Source: Clostridia bacterium
GTDB taxonomy: Bacteria > Bacillota_A > Clostridia > Christensenellales > Aristaeellaceae
Direction of reading: 5' to 3'
Length of the DNA: 9,309 nucleotides
NCBI GenBank assembly: GCA_017398245.1
Contig: JAFQGN010000143.1
Location: 1-9,309, forward strand
In this document: piece after piece, positions 6,620 through 9,309 of the stretch
Layout of the letters: every line of letters begins with the position of its first letter
How positions within the stretch are numbered: the stretch's first letter is position 1
Position numbers and translations under genes: made by a program
The notes under the pieces: generated by a model
What the model was told of the DNA's origin: nothing
Seen by the model: only the letters and a program-made list of their open reading frames with translations
The model's database searches: none

Positions 6620-6656
6620 AAAAAAGCACACCCTCCGCTTGGGAAGGTGTGCTTTT
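6620..6656 (+). terminator. Terminator between convergent transcripts, usable on both strands
   Basis: AAAAGCACACC (6622-6632) pairs perfectly with GGTGTGCTTTT (6646-6656); three further inner pairs (TCC with GGA) form after one mismatch. The 5' side has six A residues (6620-6625) and the 3' side four T residues, so the same hairpin carries a U-run on either transcript. It lies between the ABC ATPase stop (6593) and the trxB stop (6663), which converge on it. Confidence 0.88.
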
Positions 6657-6662
6657 GTACGT

Positions 6663-7568
6663 TTATTTGCCGGATACATACGCCGCGGCCGCCGTTGCGG
6701 CGACAGCGCCGTCTCCGGCTGCGGTCACGACTTGCCTGAGCGGCTTTGTGCGGATGTCGCCTGCCGCGTACACACCAGCCACGCTTGTGCAGGTGTCCTC
6801 GCCTGCCGCAACATAGCCTTGCGCGTCCAACTCTACTTGGCCAGCGAGCAGTTCAGTCTGCGGAACCGTACCTACGGCCACAAACAGGCCGTCTGTCCGC
6901 ATCGTGCCGCCGCTGCCCAGATGCAAAAGGAGGCCGTTTTCGAAGCGTTCGATCGCCGTCACCGTCTCTTGCAGCCGGAACTGCACATTCGGCAACGCCT
7001 TGAGTCGTTCCACATCGTGCCCGGAGGCGCGCAGCTCGTTTCGGCGATGGATCAGCGTTACATTTTTGCAGAAACGGGCCAGATACAGGCCGTCTTCTAC
7101 CGCCGTGTTGCCCCCGCCGACAACCACTACATCCTTGTCTCGGTACAGAGCGCCGTCGCAGGTCGCGCAATAGCTTACGCCGCGGCCGATGTTCATCTCT
7201 TCGCCGGGTACATCCAGCTTGCGCGCTTTTGCGCCCATGCACAGAATGACCGCGTCGGCCTCAAACTGTTCGCCGCCTTCTGCGGTAATGATTTTGCGTT
7301 CGTCGGTCAGCTCCAGCGCGCTGACGCCGGTGTACTCGGTCATCATGCCGGCCTCTTCCGCCTGCTGCATGAAAAGGGACATCAGCTCCGGCCCGCCGAC
7401 GCCGCCCGGAAAGCCGGGGTAGTTGTGCAGCTTGTCCGTAGTCGACGCTTGCCCGCCGGGGAACCCGGCTTCAAACAGCACGGGAGAAAGGCCCGCGCGC
7501 GCTGCATACAAGCCTGCGGTCAGTCCAGCAGGGCCGCCGCCGATGATCGCAACAGATATTCTTCGCAT
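6663..7568 (-). CDS. trxB: Thioredoxin reductase (NADPH)
   Basis: FAD-dependent cytoplasmic flavoenzyme (301 aa) that passes electrons from NADPH to thioredoxin. The N-terminal FAD motif is IIGGGPAGLTAGLYAARAG (about 8-26). The redox-active pair is C134-A-T-C137. The NADPH domain has VVGGGNTAVEDGLYLA (about 150-164) and HRRNELR (174-180), whose two arginines match the usual 2'-phosphate binding pattern and favour NADPH. The C-terminal FAD contact GVYAAGDIRTKPLRQVVTAAGDGAVAA is present. The ATG follows AAGGAGG at 7-base spacing. It starts 21 bases after the recR stop on the same strand, so it is the third gene of the ybaB transcript. No promoter is visible in that gap. A ferredoxin- or NADH-linked variant cannot be excluded by sequence alone. 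Confidence 0.95.
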   Translation of the reverse strand: MRRISVAIIGGGPAGLTAGLYAARAGLSPVLFEAGFPGGQASTTDKLHNYPGFPGGVGGPELMSLFMQQAEEAGMMTEYTGVSALELTDERKIITAEGGEQFEADAVILCMGAKARKLDVPGEEMNIGRGVSYCATCDGALYRDKDVVVVGGGNTAVEDGLYLARFCKNVTLIHRRNELRASGHDVERLKALPNVQFRLQETVTAIERFENGLLLHLGSGGTMRTDGLFVAVGTVPQTELLAGQVELDAQGYVAAGEDTCTSVAGVYAAGDIRTKPLRQVVTAAGDGAVAATAAAAYVSGK

Positions 7569-7589
7569 GACGAAACCTCCTTGATCGGA

Positions 7590-8189
7590 TCAAACCTCGC
7601 GCCGCCCCTGGAACGCTTGCGAAAGCGTAACCTCGTCGGTGTATTCCAGTTCGCCGCCGACCGGCACGCCGTGCGCAATGCGCGTGATGCGTACGCCAAG
7701 CGGTCGCGCTAGCCTTGTAATATAGGATGCCGTGGCTTCGCCTTCGATATCCGGATTGGTCGCCAAAATGAGCTCCTGCACCTGACCGCCCTGCAGACGT
7801 TCCAGCAGCTCTTTTATGCGAATATCGTTCGGCCCCACGCCGTCCATGGGGGAGATCACGCCGTGCAGAACATGATACAGCCCGTTGTAATCGCGCATGC
7901 GCTCCAGCGCGGCCACATCGCGCGGGTCGCGCACCACGCAAACCACGCTCCTGTCGCGGTTAGGATCGCTGCAAATGCGGCAGGGGTCAATATCGGTATA
8001 ATCGCCGCAAACCGGGCAATAATGAACCTGTTTTTTGCCGTTAAAAATGGCGACAGCCAGTTCACGCACCTGATCTTCATCCATGCTCAGGATATGATAC
8101 GCCAAACGCTGGGCCGTCTTTTGGCCAACGCCGGGCAGGCGGGAGAGGTGGTTCACCATTTTCGATACGGGCTCGAGCATTCCGGCCAT
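7590..8189 (-). CDS. recR: Recombination mediator protein RecR
   Basis: DNA-binding clamp (199 aa, typical) of the RecFOR pathway, which loads RecA at gapped DNA. The helix-hairpin-helix reads [20 protein letters not shown] (about 15-34). The zinc finger has C58-x2-C61 and C70-x2-C73. The Toprim domain follows, with [12 protein letters not shown] (about 85-96) and [12 protein letters not shown] (about 143-154), then a Walker B-like end [12 protein letters not shown]. Start choice: the ATG at 8189 overlaps the ybaB stop by one base (TAATG), indicating translational coupling. There is no strong Shine-Dalgarno, and an in-frame ATG three codons later (8180) is a possible alternative. The ybaB-recR pair is widely conserved, commonly downstream of dnaX; here dnaX is not adjacent. 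Confidence 0.96.
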   Translation of the reverse strand: MAGMLEPVSKMVNHLSRLPGVGQKTAQRLAYHILSMDEDQVRELAVAIFNGKKQVHYCPVCGDYTDIDPCRICSDPNRDRSVVCVVRDPRDVAALERMRDYNGLYHVLHGVISPMDGVGPNDIRIKELLERLQGGQVQELILATNPDIEGEATASYITRLARPLGVRITRIAHGVPVGGELEYTDEVTLSQAFQGRREV

Positions 8190-8530
8190 TAGAACAGACC
8201 GGGCATGTTCAGGCCGCCGGTGAGCTTGCCCATTTCGCGTTCGCTGGTCTCGCCGGCGATGCGCAGAGCCTCGTTCACGGCCGCGAGGATCATATCGGAC
8301 AGCATTTCGACGTCGTCCGGGTCCACCGCTTCCGGCTTGATCTCCAGCGCAATCAGTTCCTTCGCGCCGCTCACCTTTGCGGTCACCATGCCGCCGCCGG
8401 CGCTGGCTTCAAATTCGCGCGCCTCGATCTCTTCCTGCATCTTCTGCATCTGCTGCTGCAGCTTCTGCGCCTGACGCGCCAGCTGCTGCATGTTCGCTCC
8501 GCCCATTCCGGGGAATCCACCGCGTGCCAT
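8189..8530 (-). CDS. ybaB: YbaB/EbfC family nucleoid-associated protein
   Basis: Small DNA-binding, nucleoid-associated protein (113 aa, typical) that usually acts as a dimer. A glycine-rich N-terminus ([11 protein letters not shown]) leads into a glutamine-rich amphipathic helix, [20 protein letters not shown] (about 15-34), likely coiled. Then come the family landmarks [20 protein letters not shown] and [20 protein letters not shown], and a C-terminal helix. The start is MARGG at 8530 because AGGAGG (8539-8544) lies 8 bases before it. Another in-frame ATG at 8536 is only 2 bases from that site, and the ATG at 8608 lies almost at the predicted transcription start. It is the first gene of the ybaB-recR-trxB transcript, with a leader of about 75 bases that shows no recognised structure. 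Confidence 0.95.
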   Translation of the reverse strand: MARGGFPGMGGANMQQLARQAQKLQQQMQKMQEEIEAREFEASAGGGMVTAKVSGAKELIALEIKPEAVDPDDVEMLSDMILAAVNEALRIAGETSEREMGKLTGGLNMPGLF

Positions 8531-8538
8531 ATTCATTT

Positions 8539-8544
8539 CCTCCT
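8539..8544 (-). promoter_or_regulatory. Ribosome binding site deciding the ybaB start
   Basis: AGGAGG on the minus strand lies 8 bases before the ATG at 8530 and only 2 bases before the ATG at 8536. The spacing favours 8530, giving MARGGF and not MNMARGGF. Confidence 0.85.
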
Positions 8545-8613
8545 GTTTTACCGGAAATCTGTCCGGGAATTTTGCAATTAGCGGCCGGGTTTTCGCCCAA
8601 ACCATCACCTTAT

Positions 8614-8642
8614 AGTATACAGGAAAGGAGCGCCCGCGTCAA
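8614..8642 (-). promoter_or_regulatory. Sigma-A type promoter for ybaB-recR-trxB
   Basis: On the minus strand, TTGACG (-35, 8642-8637) and TATACT (-10, 8619-8614) are 17 bases apart; each differs from consensus at one position. Transcription would begin near 8607, about 75 bases before the ybaB start codon. The -35 hexamer lies within the loop and 3' arm of the terminator hairpin of the upstream dehydrogenase gene. Confidence 0.85.
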
Positions 8643-8657
8643 ATGCACAGGCGCTCC
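8621..8657 (-). terminator. Terminator of the dehydrogenase gene, overlapping the ybaB promoter
   Basis: On the minus strand GGAGCGCC (8657-8650) pairs with GGCGCTCC (8634-8627). Four more inner pairs, two of them G-T wobbles that form only in minus-strand RNA, extend the stem to 12 bp with a 7-base loop. The sequence TTTCCT follows, a weak U-run. It starts 20 bases after the dehydrogenase stop. Confidence 0.72.
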
Positions 8658-8676
8658 GAAAGGGTTAAATTCGTTT

Positions 8677-9309
8677 TCAGGGCTTCAGCGCGATCTTCAC
8701 GCTCTCGCCCCTCTTGGCGATGGCGAACGCTTCGGCAAACTCGCTCAGCGGCAGCACGTGCGAAAGCACGCCTTCCGTGCCGATCGAGCCGTCGGCGATC
8801 CCTTCGATGATGCGCGGATAGCAGTTCGGGCTCAGGCTCGAGCCGTACAGATCCAACTCCTTCGCATCGCCGATAATGGACCAATCGATGTTCGCCGGGC
8901 CCGGGAACACCGACATTTCCACAAACCTGCCGCCCTTTTTGATCAGCTGCAGGCCCTGAGAGATGGAAGCCGTGTGGCCGGAAGCGTCGATATACACGTC
9001 CACGCCGCAATTTTCGGTCATTTCGGCGATGAGATCCGGCAGGCCGTCCTGCGTCCATGCAGGCATAGCGATATCTGCGCCCAGCTTCAGAGCCAGTTCG
9101 CGCTTTTTCGGGTCGGGCTCGATAGATATGATCGTCTTCGGGCGTACATTGCCATGGCCCTTCTGTGCCATCGCAGCGATCATACCGAGACCAAGCGTAC
9201 CTGCACCGGCAACGGCGACGATATCGCCCTCTTCGATCCGCGCACGATCCACAGCGTGCAGCGCGCAGGCGAACGGCTCGATCAGGACTGCCTTCTCTAC
9301 CGGCATATC
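8677..9309 (-). CDS. Zinc-type medium-chain alcohol/polyol dehydrogenase (C-terminal part, 5' end outside window)
   Basis: The last 210 residues of an NAD(P)-dependent medium-chain dehydrogenase; the N-terminal catalytic zinc domain lies beyond the window edge. Visible parts: IEPFACALHAVDRARI (end of the catalytic domain), the Rossmann motif VAGAGTLGLG, an acidic residue ending the second strand (SIEPDPKKR) that suggests NAD over NADP, and GVDVYIDASGHTASISQGLQLIKKGGRFVEM, typical of the threonine/sorbitol/iditol dehydrogenase group. The C-terminal EFAEAFAIAKRGESVKIALKP is also standard. Substrate is uncertain: a sugar alcohol or L-threonine-like substrate is plausible. The missing zinc-ligand residues cannot be checked. 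A hairpin follows the stop, so this gene ends its transcript. Confidence 0.9.
   Translation of the reverse strand, partial: DMPVEKAVLIEPFACALHAVDRARIEEGDIVAVAGAGTLGLGMIAAMAQKGHGNVRPKTIISIEPDPKKRELALKLGADIAMPAWTQDGLPDLIAEMTENCGVDVYIDASGHTASISQGLQLIKKGGRFVEMSVFPGPANIDWSIIGDAKELDLYGSSLSPNCYPRIIEGIADGSIGTEGVLSHVLPLSEFAEAFAIAKRGESVKIALKP

Noticed and set aside
6639..7712. Plus-strand open frame of 357 codons opposite trxB
   Set aside because: It starts inside the terminator hairpin and mirrors trxB, which has intact FAD, CATC and NADPH motifs.

Overview
The window looks like a chromosomal segment of a fairly GC-rich member of the Bacillota, most likely an anaerobic, gut-type Clostridia. This is inferred from the LplB/YtcP-type sugar permease pair, the strong AGGAGG ribosome binding sites, the sigma-A type promoters, the siroheme/4Fe-4S reductase and the compact ybaB-recR layout. 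No phage, insertion sequence, CRISPR array, tRNA or rRNA was seen, and no gene-free stretch exceeds 300 bases.

Positions 1-2560 (+ strand): the 3' part of an LplB-like sugar ABC permease, then a YtcP-like partner permease, closed by a 14-bp hairpin terminator. Next comes galE (UDP-glucose 4-epimerase) with its own near-consensus promoter and a terminator. Codon bias is very strong here, with AAG used for nearly every lysine.

Positions 2597-6593 (+ strand): a small MazG-like NTP pyrophosphohydrolase, then a tightly packed four-gene unit. The unit holds a siroheme/4Fe-4S nitrite- or sulfite-reductase-like protein and a complete FecBCD/BtuFCD-type ABC importer (binding protein, permease, ATPase). 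Junctions within the unit are a 1-nt gap, a 4-nt gap and a 4-nt overlap. Linking one redox enzyme to one metal-chelate or tetrapyrrole importer is the most interesting arrangement in the window, and its substrate is unknown. A hairpin usable on both strands separates it from the convergent genes.

Positions 6663-8642 (- strand): ybaB-recR-trxB, a housekeeping operon (nucleoid-associated protein, recombination repair, thioredoxin reductase) read from a clear promoter at 8614-8642. That promoter overlaps the terminator hairpin of the upstream gene.

Positions 8677-9309 (- strand): the C-terminal part of a zinc-type medium-chain alcohol/polyol dehydrogenase, cut by the window edge.
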